Shown here: positions 43,514-56,016 of the stretch, piece after piece
Layout of the letters: every line of letters starts with the position of its first letter
How positions within the stretch are numbered: position 1 is the stretch's first letter
Origin: Wyeomyia smithii
Lineage: Eukaryota; Arthropoda; Insecta; Diptera; Culicidae
Assembly (NCBI RefSeq): GCF_029784165.1
Contig: NC_073696.1
Coordinates: 39,697,858-39,761,857 of the forward strand
Reading direction: 5' to 3'
DNA length: 64,000 nt
Notes under the pieces: generated by a model
Seen by the model: only the letters and a program-made list of their open reading frames with translations
Database searches by the model: none
Told to the model about the DNA's origin: nothing
Translations under genes and position numbers: made by a program

Positions 43514-46500
43514 TCAGTATCCCATAGCAAACGGTGACTTCATGCCGGTTGAAATAAAGTACACTCCTTCCGCGCTGTTTAGAAAGAGTAAACCAAAAAT
43601 TGACGCGTAAATACATTGTAGTCCTCAACCAAAACACAGTTAACATAATTTGATGAATTCTACTCACGTAGTCGAGCAGCTCTCGCCCATCAATATTCGA
43701 TAGTTATCGTCCAAACTGTTTTCGCTGATGCTCCCTTCCTGACTAGTTGGCGGTTGGTGTTGGACCTGTAGATGTTCAACTTTGTACCGGCACAGGCCGA
43801 AAAAGTAAGTGAAGTAATTGGTACATCTCGTAGCCCAGAAGCCAGTCTTACTGGAGATCGATTCGGCAAAGTAGATAGGTGCCATCGTGTGACTGCAAAG
43901 GGGTTCATCTGTAGTCAATGCAGCGAGCAAGCGAGCACCCCACCCGATAAGTAAGACGAAGCGGCAGCGTTCGATGAAAAAAAAAAAAAATAGAAAGAAA
44001 ATTTGTTAGCATGCTTAGTAGCCAAGATCGTGAAGGTTGTACGGATCATAAAGTTTAAATCGTTATTGCGATCTCGAACTAACAGTCATTACAAGTTACT
44101 GATTTTATTTCTTGTTAAAAAGACGTTCAAATTACGTTCTGCTTCTTGACAGCTATGAGCAACGGGTCAGATAATTGGAGTTACAATCTTGATGGATGGT
44201 TGAAAAACGTTTAACTGTTGCTGGACAGGCAATGAAAATCCATCGTACATCGCACTTCTTACCGTTCTTGAAGGTTTTTGGATCGGATTTTTACAATTGA
44301 TACGTTCTCATAAAAAAAATCGATAAAGAAACCATGTACAAAAACACTAGTTTATAATAAAAACTAATCGCGTAGTAAAAAAATTAAGCCTGATTCAACC
44401 TAGTCATGTTTTAAATTTCTACCTTTTAGTCCGTTCTATAAAAGGTCGATACAGACTATTATTAGAAGATTTCCAAAACTTGTTTTAGTTCTAATTGCCG
44501 TGTTGAGAGGTTAATTTTATTGGATGTAATTAAAATATAATATTGATTTCTATTTTGTTTGCTATGGAAAAATATTAGTTTTAACACCTATTATAGAGGC
44601 GTTCCGCATGAGCTCGTTCTCAATTCAGAACGAGCTTTCATTACGATCATTATCAAAAACATTTTTTATCGATTTACGCTATCGAACATTATAGTACGAC
44701 TTTTGGCTTCTATTGCAATCAAACCATTGCGACTATCTATCATTTGCTGGATACTTATAACGAAGAGTGAGATAAGAAACTCTACTGAGAGATAAAAACT
44801 CTACATTATTATTTACATTTAACTGCGAATATATTTCAATTGCAGTGTTCGCATACTTACTATCATCCCCTTTGCACATGGGCTGCTTGTGCCCACCGTT
44901 AACGTAGAAATCCACGTGACCGCAGGTTTCGATTTTTCCATAAACGCCCGCATTTGTGTGTATGACATCCACAAAATCAGCATCACTTAAGTCTAGCTTC
45001 CACTGCGTGGGCGCTGTGGCGAAGAACGGCAACGCTGGATCAAGACCTGTAATTAGAGGGTTGAAGTCATTTAGTGTACAAGAGCACTTATTGCACTCGT
45101 AGAAGCGTTTTTATAAATTTCAATTCTATAGAACATACGTCACAGAAACAAAAAAAGGTCAACCATCATATAGAGTGGTAAATTTTGGTCTTGAACTTGA
45201 CATTAACCACTGTGGCGTGCTTTGCTTACAGGATGACGCCAAACCGGTAGTCACCTAAGTATTGGCTCAAAAACCGCTAGAGAATATTTAAGGATGCTGC
45301 TTCGTGAATAGGTGATTCGTGACATGATTACAACTGCTTCGAGCTGTTTACCAGTTTTTTCATTAGAACTGGTAAAAACTTAACTTTAGGTCAATCATTC
45401 TTGAGTGGTTTGTTTTTTTTTTGGTGAAACTTTAAATAAAAATGTTAGTGATCGACTATAATGCAATGCACGAACACACTTATTATTCAGTGTTTAATTA
45501 TAAGTATACGCTACCATAACTAGTTTGCGGTACAATCAGATAAAATGGTGTCAATGTGAGTGACATTTGAGCTTCTGTAGAAGGTGCGTAATCCGTTGGT
45601 GGTGAACAGAAAATTGTACAGTTATTAAACTCAGTACAGATGCAAATTAGCCTCTGATCACTTTCGCATAATTTTTGTTTTACTATCGGCTTCATAGTGC
45701 TGATTGTGGAAGAGAGCTATAGGGTGGGTTTACTGAAGCTGATAGAACTGGTCAAGAGTAGTTCACACAGTTCACATTTCATTGATTTTTTATTGCTATA
45801 AAGGAGAATTCCTTAGAGTTAAAGTATATAGCTTCGAGTGAATGAAGATTGATTCAGTGTAACTTTGAGAAATATCACGAATTATTAGAATTAGTTCATC
45901 GAGCATTTTTCATCGCACTTCGCAGAGATGTGTCTATGGGCAAAAGATGTCATTTTGTGTTACTGGTTATTTTTATCCATCAAGACACGTTTTTGAGGAG
46001 CTATGTAGAAAAGATATTGATGATTACAAAACATTTTTCAGATAATAATTTTGTCTTTCTAAAAAACGCCACGCTTTTACACGGGAGGGGAGATGGGATA
46101 ATGATAATGTTCACGTAGACGTATAATTCTTTCGGAAAAATGGGAATCTGCCAAAAAATACATTGACTCATAATAAAAATTCTACAGATATTTTAAATTT
46201 AGAGTCATTGACATCTTTTGGTTAAATTTGGAATCATTTTATTCGTGACCTTTTCGTTCTTTGGAAAGGTTCTGCAAACATGTTGAGTTCGTCTCAAGAA
46301 TTTCAGATAAAATTGGATATATTCCTTTTTTTGTTTTCCTACTGTTAGTAGAGGCATTTTTAGTTTTTTTTTTCTAGGATAACTTGAAATTATTGGTTAT
46401 GAACTTTGTTGTAACTCTTTGAGGCACTTTCAACTAAGCGGGGAGTTGAATTTGGAATCAGTTCCTTCCGAGTATGGGACCACTTTTAGCTAAATATTTG

Positions 46501-49500
46501 CTTTGACCTTTTAGGTAAAATTTTAATCATTTTCTTTTTGGCTATCATACCATATTTAAGTTCATTTTGTATAATCAATATGGTAATTTGGTAATACCTA
46601 CTCTGCTTCGTCCGTTTTTCAGAGTTTTTTTTATGTATTATAGACCAAATTTTCAATTTTATTTTCCTATGTTTCTTTTGAATCTAAGAAGCATTTTTCA
46701 GCCCTTTTATCCAAGTTTTAATAATATTTTATTTTGACTCTTTCTGTCTCATTGAAACGTTTTAAACCATTGGTTTCATTGTTGGATTTTTCTAGCCTTC
46801 AGAGACGTTCCGCAACTATTTTGAGCTGAGTTCGGAATTCATTCTTTTTTATTCCTTCAAGCCTTTCGAAGTATTTTCAGATGTTTCAAGCCACATCTAC
46901 GAAAGTTTTTTTTTTTTGCATTCTAAATTGAATTTAATAATTTTTTTTTTGAGTTTGGTATTTATTCTGGTGTATAGTTGCTTTTATTGAGTTATTAGAT
47001 ACAAACGGGTCACAACTAAAAATCTGGAATTTATCTGGGGCTCTTTTACACAACAAAAACGCTCATAGAGAAATGATATTATGTATATGAAAGCTACATC
47101 TTTCCTTTATATGCCAGTATTTTTGGTATTGTTAATGCATGCTCAGTTCAGTTCAAAATGGCGTCCAAACAAGAAGCATTCCACACGTTAATTGTACAAT
47201 ACGCTATGAATTGCACAACAATTCTGGCAAAAAGTTTACGGTAAACTTTTTTGAAAGCAAAAATCTTCCGGTTTCTATTATGTATGGTTGCCCACATACC
47301 TAAACTATTATCCGCCAGGAAGGTAGTGGACAGAAAAGAACTTTCTCCTTTTTGTCAAATCATGGTTAAAGCCTGGTGGTTTGGCTATCTATCAAAATGT
47401 ATACCAGTACGAATGTTTGAACAGAATTATGATTCCATTTCTTCCAGAACACTATACCGATGGGAAGTATGTGTTTTGGCCAGATAAACTATCATCACAT
47501 TACGTCAAAAAAAAAAAAACAAACGTTCCTGAACAACCACTCGACTCCATTTGAACCCCAAATACACAACCCAAGGTATCCACGTCAGTATCGTCCAATC
47601 AAAGATTCCTTTGGGATTTTGAGTTCCTTCGGTGCAAAAATAACAGTACAGTTGATCGGTAGAATCAAGAGATGCGAAAAGCGGACTTGAAGGCCGTACA
47701 ATACTCTTGTTTCGGAATCATAAGAAAGCTTTGATGAGAGGCCGGGAATGAATGTATCTTCATGAAAAATAAATCAGTTTTTCTTCAAGTTTATCCACCT
47801 TTTTTGGCAGCTGTAGAAAAAAATCCCAAATTTTAAGTTGTCACATCTTAATGTTTTTTTCTCTGCTGCTTAGAATGTTTTTTTTTTTTTCAATCCGGAA
47901 CTAATTTCTGTTGTGGCTTTTCGCTGTTTCCTGTGTTCATTAGTTTTAAAATGCTTCCAGTTATTTCAGGGTGCATTTTTGATTGTTTTTATTCCTGGAT
48001 TTTCTTACTTTTAGAAGCGCTTTAGTTAAATTAAAATTGTTCTGTTTTTCCAACATCATTTTACTAAAAATGTTGAAGAAAAAAACAGAACAATTTTCAG
48101 CAAAACTTGAAAAACAAACACTTACATTTTTCGTAGTTGCTTTTGAGTGTTTCCAGCTGATTTCGGAGTTATTTTGGTTTCTTTAGTTAAAATTTTTATC
48201 TTCTAATCACGTGGAATGTGGACAGCCCCTGAATCAAATTTGTGTGCAAAATTTAATTCAAATGAACAATGGTCGATTAAATTTTTGCATATTTTTAGAT
48301 CAGTTGGCATGAAAACGCTCTAGTTGAAGTGATGTTTCATGTATTTGACATGTCGTGGATGCAAATATTGGGAGTATTACGCTGTTGGCAGCGTTTGTCT
48401 CGAAACCAGGTTTTTGCAACTAGTGGTAAACTTTTCTTAGCATCAACTGAACCAATTTGGCTAAAATTTGTTTTAGCGTGTAAGAATGGATTATCTAACT
48501 TATTAAATAGCCATTTTTCGATATCTGAATTTTTCAATTTTTTATGATTTTTTAAATAGTGATTTTTCATAAAAAAATTAATATAATGGCAATTTTTGGA
48601 TTTTTCAAAAACGGCTATGTAACAAGATAATTAAGTTTTACATGCTAAAAAAAAATTCTGCCAAATCAGTTCAGCAGATGCGAGAAAACTTACCACTGGT
48701 CAGTTACTAATTAAGAGAGAGCATTCGCGTTCCCAGCTGCCAACAGCATATAACTCACTATATTTGCATCCACGACATGCAAAACACATCTTCAAAAATA
48801 CCTTAATGAATAGTTCTTCACTCTAAACATCTAAAAAAAAAATCACTAAAATTCATTGTTTTCCACTTTCCAGAGTAGGGTTCCCCCTTAACACTTTCAC
48901 TACCTACTTGGATTGATAATCACCAAAACTTTTCTAATTATCATTTTAGGAGCCATTGATATTCATTCCACTGCTCTGTCACTCAATATGGTAAACGAAA
49001 ATAATCCATCGTCGCAATGAGCAATGAGCATTGCTTCGGAAAATAAGCGTGTGGCCACTGAAGAAAAAAATTCAACTCATCTATTCGTGAATAAAACTCG
49101 ATAATCTAAGGCAGTCAAATTTTTCAAATGTACAAAAGCTTCAAAACATTTTCAATTACAAGCTGCAATTGCTCCCATAACATGATCTTCAGAAGCTTTC
49201 AATTTTAGAATTAGGATAATCGCTAGGTTTATTACGACACCGTTTCCATTCCCATTACACTGGGAAGTAATCGTTGATCGAATTATAACGCCTATCACGT
49301 AATTAGACATCAGAAGCCGATAGCCTTTTTTTCTACACGATTCACATGACTGTATCGAGTTGGATTCGATGACGCTGTACCGAGCTGGATGCTGGTACTG
49401 GTGTAACATTATTTCCTACAGCACTCCAAGCTACAAATTTTGCAACTCTTCAAAAGAAAAGTTTAGCCGTTGCAGGCATATAACAGCGACCGACTGGGGG

Positions 49501-50250
49501 TGTTGTGAGGTTAAAAAACGGAGAAATACACATCTTGCGACTAGTAAAGCCGATGCCGGTTTGAATATTTTTTTTTGTTTCAAAGAAGTCATACTGAACC
49601 TGTGATGCGTTTGAATTTAATTCCAATCGCCTGCTCCAATGCATTGCTGGTAAAACTGAGCACATGGGCACCAAGACTGAACCCAATAGCATGCAGGTCC
49701 CGGCAGCTGAACTTCGGATGATTGGCCTTGAGGCCGATAAGGAACGTTGCTGTACACTCGCCAGCTTGCTTGGTATTGAAGGCCGCCGTTGGATAGCAGG
49801 GTGCGTTGGACAACTTACTCCAATCAACGACGAAAATGTTTGTATTGGGCTGCTTCAGATAGGCTGTAATAGAAGCATTCATCCCGTTGAACATAGAAAG
49901 ATTGTCTGATTCAGGTAACTACGAGACTAACCGTTTCGAATTATTTTAGTAACATTATAATCTACGCCTCCGGCGTAACCATGCACGATCAGTTTGTTTC
50001 TGTTGCTGAGATTTATATGGTCAGGAACTTTCGGGTCAATATTATCTAATAGAATTGGCGCAGCCTCTGGGCTATCACTGGTGAACAAGTAGAATTTTAT
50101 GGTGTCCGTGGTACACGGTTCGAGATACTGCACATTGCATGGCCCTATCCTGAACTCTCGTCCACTAACTTTGTTAAGGATAGCTAGGATGATACAAATG
50201 ACTGGAGTTGTTCGATTGCTACGCATTGTCACCGTAAAGCACAGTCTCAT
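43514..50250 (-). CDS. Lipase C: secreted pancreatic-type lipase, 356 aa, spread over 6.7 kb
   Basis: Inferred exons: 50250-49932, 49863-49600, 45046-44861, 43908-43668, 43574-43514; phases agree and the total is 1071 bases. Exon 1 gives a hydrophobic signal region (PVICIILAILNKVSG), then GPCNVQYLEPC and KLIVHGYAGG. An alternative start at 50226 would shorten the N-terminus by eight residues. Nucleophile Ser lies in GFSLGAH (about residue 169), Asp in GLDPALP (about 197) and His in LCSHTMAPIYFAES (about 263). The protein ends GMKSPFAMGY, encoded by a 61-base last exon. The second intron is about 4.55 kb and contains a transposase remnant (47250-47690) and a fold-back element (48325-48805). 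Its exon boundaries match lipase D, so C and D are closest relatives. All five exons are needed; no frame damage is seen. Confidence 0.88.
45915..46090 (+). repeat. Dispersed repeat, second copy of the 34345 family
   Basis: Shares gagatgtgtctatgggc, gatgtcattttgtg and taataattttgtctttc with the copy upstream of lipase B. It sits inside lipase C intron 2. Confidence 0.5.
47250..47690 (+). pseudogene. Tc1/mariner-superfamily transposase remnant (copy 1)
   Basis: Broken translation across two frames gives a VKAWWFGYLSK block, then DKLSSHYVKKKQTFL, NPRYPRQYRPIKDSFGILSS and QLIGRIKRC. This order (a DxxxxH strand, then the NP..P..RPIE.FW/F-type block) is the C-terminal half of DDE transposases of the Tc1/mariner (ITm) type. 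Stops and frame changes show it is dead. A sister copy at 58425-58760 shares most of it. Confidence 0.6.
48325..48805. mobile_element. Fold-back element, about 480 bp
   Basis: Left end catgtcgtggatgcaaatat..gctgttggcagc (from about 48349) and right end, in complement, gcatgtcgtggatgcaaata..gctgttggcagc are inverted over roughly 45-70 bp. The interior is AT-rich with no coding frame. Confidence 0.6.
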
Positions 50251-52499
50251 TGGTTATTCATACAGTTTATCACATCAATGTCAACCGCCTCAGTAATTGT
50301 ACTCTAATAATCGTTTTCACCCTCACCGTCTTCACAATTTCACTTTCCTTTTGTTCAGTAGCACATTTTGGGTAGTCCAATAGCTCACTTTCGGATTACA
50401 TTTTTAACCAACCTGATTAAGCCGAGCCGAAGCGCGCGCCATTGCGCATCGAAAACCTATCGGTTTGTTTGGCGCGTAAATTCAAACTAAAAGATCCGCA
50501 CACCGGTGCTACTGGTATTGTAGCGTTCCGGAGGATAAATGAAAATGAATAAGAAGATAAACTAATGCTGCCGGCACACGATTGGGGAGGTGGGAGTTAC
50601 TCGCGCTTGAGGAAAAATTCTGACAGACAGTTATCGGGTTCTCGATGGAGGGTACGCTTTTTGTCGCGGGTAGACGTTTTGACGAAAGTCTAGACTATAG
50701 AATTTGATCGGGGTATGAACTGAACACAGAGGCTACAGAATTGACGATCTGTTCTGTACAAGCGACATCTGAGTGAGTGTGATTCGTTTTATAGTCGATG
50801 ATGAGCTATATAGATAATTTGAGTCCTAGATTTTTTTGAGTTTCTGTGTTTTTATACCATGTTGCAACATGTAGGCGTAAATTTAGCTAAGAAATTTGTA
50901 TCTATATACTATTTCACTCTCGTTAGTTGTGCGTAGCAATTCATAAGCAAATCTAAAAAGATGCAATCAAAATGTCAATAATAGTGTTAATAATTGCTTG
51001 GTAGAACCTAGAAAAAGTTGCCTTCATTTTTTACCGGCACTCGATCGAAAACTGGAGCAGTCATGCCAGAAAATTCTGCTGGCAATCATTTTAATTCAAT
51101 TCGACTATTATCAATTCAAATAATTTTTATAAAAAAGTTTAGTTTCGATAGTTTTGATTAGCTTATTAACCTTAGATAAATATATAGGAGGAACGAAATT
51201 TTGTATGACTGATTCTACGTTTATTTTTTTGTATATTGATCAAAATTCAGGTGGCTGGTAAAAGAGTTATGATGTGTTGATTTTTACATCTTAATTAATT
51301 CTGGGCTTTCCGAGTCTTATGCCTAATTTTAAATTCGACTGGATTGAGATCTAGTTCATGGCGTCTTATTTTCCAACTTACGCTTCGATAAATTATTCTG
51401 AAGATTTTTTTTTCAAATGTAATTAGTTCTAACTGCCCTGGTGTTTGTTGCACCACTGTGTTACGCATGGTCTTCGGTGTTAGGTCTGCACAGTTTCAAA
51501 CAGTACCTACTTCCGAAATACAACAACGTAGAAATTCAATCACTCAAGGTGCCGTGACATTCCTACACGAGAAAGTTATTTATTTGTTTGTTTTTCAACC
51601 GCCTATGCAATATGCATTTTCTCTACGGCAGCTATCATTACTGTCAGAACCAATTTTCACTGCATGACATGAGATTTATTTACGACACCATCTGAATCAT
51701 AATTAACATCATAATTGTTAATTAATGTGTGAATTTTCAGATATACCAAACGCTTCGGAATTGTTTAAGATCTTTTTGTTTCGAGTTGGCAGTGACATGC
51801 CTTTTTCCGTATGATACTTTTGCAGTTTATACATCAGCAGCAGAAACAGTAAAACAGATGTGTGCAAATAGTTTTCAACGATTTTCTGTTGTTTTAGTTT
51901 TTTAATTATCACGATGAAAATGTCGTTCTTGAATTGACCTTGAGAGGAAAAGTTTTCAACACATGAGTGCTCATATCGTCTATATGAGGTGCAAGCAGAA
52001 TTTATTTAACAAATAATTACATTACGTGAAGAATTCACCTACCTCATAAACATGTTTCCAATATTGTACGTATTGAGTTGGTAATGATATTATGATTTTA
52101 TCACCATAATTTGATTTCAGACCAATGAAAAAAAAAATTACAAAATGTTTCCCCTGAGCTTTCGGACAATTCAAGAGTGCGTGCTGCCGGGTGGTTCACG
52201 ATGGTCATTGTGAGGAAGATAACGGAAGTTAAATATTTTTATTTTTTTGTTTTTGACTATTCTTACATTTGAAGCTTCTACAGTATTAATCAGGGCTTAA
52301 TTTGCAGTCGAATTAGCGCATGCAAGAAACTTAAACAAAGAACTCAAATTTGCTAGCTGTAGGCGAAACATTTATGTTCCATTAAAGATTTTTTGATGGC
52401 ACCATGTTGATTTTGTTTTTGGATTTCGAGTCCCTCTAGTGGTCTTCCGTCTTTGTTCAGCAACTCCTATTTCAACCTCCACAAGGTGCCGATTAGTGC
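50251..52499. other. 5' flank of lipase C and intergenic DNA
   Basis: No gene is supported. The first 200 bases should contain the lipase C promoter on the minus strand; a tgataa GATA-like word occurs in it, but no TATA box is convincing. Confidence 0.35.
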
Positions 52500-52640
52500 T
52501 GGGACTTTTAGTCGGATATATTCGTGATCCGGTAATCCGAAGCTTGGATCACGGATGTGTAAACGAATACTATTCGGATGTCCGGATATCCGGATACGGA
52601 TAATCGAATAGTCGGATATCCGGATATACTATACCTTACG
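52500..52640. repeat. tccggatatccgg palindromic low-complexity tract
   Basis: Words such as ggatatccgg, cggataatcg and gatccgg iterate; the tract is nearly self-complementary over long stretches. Confidence 0.5.
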
Positions 52641-55394
52641 GGAAAAACCTTACAGGCTGTGTTTTCAATTTGGTCCCGTTAGGTGTTAAAATAACAGAAA
52701 TTATAACAGAAATGATTTTACTAGTATCAAACACATATCAAAATTTGTTACTAATATATCAGCTTTCTAACAAAACAAGATAGTATATAGAACAATATAA
52801 TAACAAACATTGTTAGAAACAACAGGTTTTGATAAAAACGAAAAATTAGTTAGACTTGTTTCAGAACTACTCCATGTCACGTTTTGTTATCATAACTCAT
52901 TCAGATTCAATTTTGTTATCAAAATTGTATGGAAAAATACTAAATTGTATCAAAATATGTTATTTGTTTCTCACATTGATAGAATTTTGTAATTTTTTAG
53001 TTATGCTCTTCTGATCGGGAAGGCAATATATAGCGGGAAAACCGAAACAGCAACGCTAGCTGTCCCGCCTGGATGCGGTATATTTTTCCAAATCTGTATC
53101 ATTTCCAGTTCGCCAATTTTTCGCTTCCCCTGCTGCACACATTGTCTGCCTTAATGAACTAGCCGTACACTGCCGGTATCCCGGTTATCCATGAATTTTC
53201 GGATTTCCAGCAATTACATCCAGAACCAATGACCATAACAGTTTCATGGCACCACAAGTTTATCGTTGAGAACAAACTTGAAAAAAGACAAAATGGGACA
53301 AAATATTCGGGTACATTTCAAAAGTACTCGCATATTTTATCCCATCACATATATATACAACCAGCAACCGGCGGTATCATTGGCAACTTTGGTTGTACTA
53401 CAGAAAAAACAACATTAGTCTAGTTAATTAAATGACACACTTCTATATGCCTAAAATAATCCGATATACACTAATCTTGAGCAAAATTATATGTTTGTAC
53501 CACAATGCAGTGGGACTGTAATGCGGGTACTTTCAATATGGGCCAAAAACAGCTTGGTATTTTTTCCATAGAAAAGTGTCAATTTTAATTTTTTTCCAGA
53601 AAATATAATAACAATTAAGTCCATTCCCGATGATAACTCAAAAGTGACCAAAACCAGTAGGGGAAAGTTATGCGGGTACCAACACCTGTGAATGAATTTT
53701 GATGTAACAATAAGGTCACCATGCGGCGCTAGTGTACAAGTGATTCACTATTTTTGATTGGAAATTTACGTATATTTTGATCAGCTTGATTCATTTGAAA
53801 AGCAGAATCACAATACAAGTATAGTATCTCGGGATTGCTTAAAAAACAAAAAATTTTCCTATATCAAAATACTGATTTCTTCCAAAAAATAACATAAACA
53901 TACTCCGTAGCAGCTTTGATGAATTTTCGTATATATTTTGGAATAACTTCAGTGGCCTTTTTATTCCATAATCTCTTTATGGCATCCCTCTTTCACTTTA
54001 GTTCACTTTAGCACTCTTTCTTAATTTTCGCGTGAAAATTACCCAATATTTTTTTATTAGACGGAATTGCAGGCATTTGGGAGGATTGATGTCTTTTTAA
54101 AGTTTCCGAACCCTATTGCCACTGTCTCACTGAGGCATCTCTCGACTGTAGTGGCAGCTTGCCAAATCTATCCAAAGCTTCACCTGACTTCTAACAGCTT
54201 TCAAAAACGAAACGTTCTGGCGGGCATTTTTCCCTACAGATTATCTTTTCCGTTTCTAATGATATGTTGGTTTAGGTAATTTCATAGAGAATTCAAGAGT
54301 TAGTGCAATTTTGGTGAGCCATGTTTTGAAGAAAAACGAAAAATTTTAAAATAGTGTTGATTTCCAGTTAATGGGGGGTCCATCAATTTGATCAACCAAA
54401 TGCAGTTTCTTTACTTGTTCAACATGGGCTTCCAAAAAAACATAACTTGAAACGTTTTCAATACCATCATGTAAATAGTGAGCCGGTCTCAGCGGGAAAT
54501 GCTCATTTACGAAATTTATGAATTTAACTCGCCTATTTTATTTTTCAATTATGGACTGTTTGTATCCAAACTAGTCAGAAAGTGAGTTTGTGCATTTTAA
54601 TAGGTGCGCAACTATGTTCTCGCTTTCCTCAACAGATGGTGACAGCAGTAAATACCTATTGATTTTGACATATGTATCTAAAACGTGTTGAACCATGCTA
54701 AAATCGCTTTGACACGTTAGTGATTTTATTGTAGCGTCAAATATTTTTAGTTGTTCGAAAGTGTTTAATTTTGTGCCAAATAAACGTCATTTGCGGGAAG
54801 TGTTAATTTGCTCATTTCATTCGAGATTTGAAAAAAATTGAAAAAACCATTCCAAAGTGTCCTTGAAAGTGTGTTATTTTATATGTATGCACAAGTAATA
54901 TTCCTTTCAAATCATGATTTTTAAATGAAACTTCAGATGATCTTGTCACTGAATCCTTTTACAATCCAAACTCCAAATTATTCACACTGTTGGAACAATA
55001 TTTGGAAACTATCCCTTCAGGATGGCTGATAATATATCATTCGACATTGTCGGTAAAGAAGTGCATAGTGACAGTGAAGATGATTTTGCACGTGTGCTAA
55101 TACTAACGTGACCCGAAAGGATCTTCAAGGTAGAACATGGTGCTTTTCTACTCCAGATTAGACAATAGTTTTATTAATAAATTACGCACTTTTATGAATA
55201 ACTTTGAGATGTCATCGAATTAAAATTATACCGTATGGTCATACTGCATCGTTATTAATCTAAACCAGAACTACGCTTTCCATAAATGTTTACGAACAGT
55301 TTGCAGTGAATATAATAATCACTTACTTAACAGTCACTAGATATCGTAACTCATCTAAGATATGAGTATGTTCCACTTCCTAACCATAGGTCCT
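52641..55394. other. AT-rich intergenic DNA, no gene seen
   Basis: No splice-linked frames or recognisable domains were found on either strand. Confidence 0.35.
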
Positions 55395-55570
55395 CGTCCA
55401 TAGGTGCAACCTGCGCATTGAACACGGGGACGTCAGACGAGAAATGAATTTCAAATCCATATGTATATTTATATTTTATTATTTTTCGCGTACATGATTT
55501 GATTACGTCCCCAAACTGTGATTTTAAGAAATTATAATTGAACAGGTACGTTTAAAAGTCATGTGTCGCC
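55395..55570. repeat. Dispersed repeat, second copy of the 41050 family
   Basis: Shares gtgcaacctg, aatttcaaatcc and ccccaaactgtgattttaagaa with 41050-41350 in the same orientation. Confidence 0.5.
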
Positions 55571-56016
55571 CCTGTGCCTAACTATGTAAATAGATTTATC
55601 TAGGTAACAAACCTATTTACATCGTGTACAAGACTATCACTCGTATCGTGATTCTCCTCGTAGATACATTTTTTATTTCATCAGGACTGTATTTTATGAT
55701 ACTGGTAAGTGAGAATTACGTATCTAGAAACTAGTAAAATAATAGCTTCACAAATACTAGGGGTAACGCTAAGACACGACATAACAATATGTTGCTTGTC
55801 ATGCTACAACAGAAAAAAACAACATCTATATAAGCTTAACGAGCTAAGTCATAATAACAATCTACCATTATCAGTCAAAAATGATTATAGGACCCATCTG
55901 GATTTTAAACAGTACTTTGGATTATCTCGGCACGAGTTTTTTGTCCGATCTCATCGATCAACAGGACAAATAGTCAACATGATTGAATGGTTGGCACATT
56001 ATGTTTTGTTTATACA
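55571..56016. other. Intergenic DNA downstream of lipase D
   Basis: 3' flank of lipase D on the minus strand; no canonical AATAAA is obvious right after the stop (a tataaac word is near). No gene is seen. Confidence 0.35.

Noticed and set aside
49664..49909. Plus-strand open frames overlapping lipase exons (also 31090-31401, 43772-43954)
   Set aside because: They are antisense shadows of GC-richer lipase exons and show no protein features of their own.
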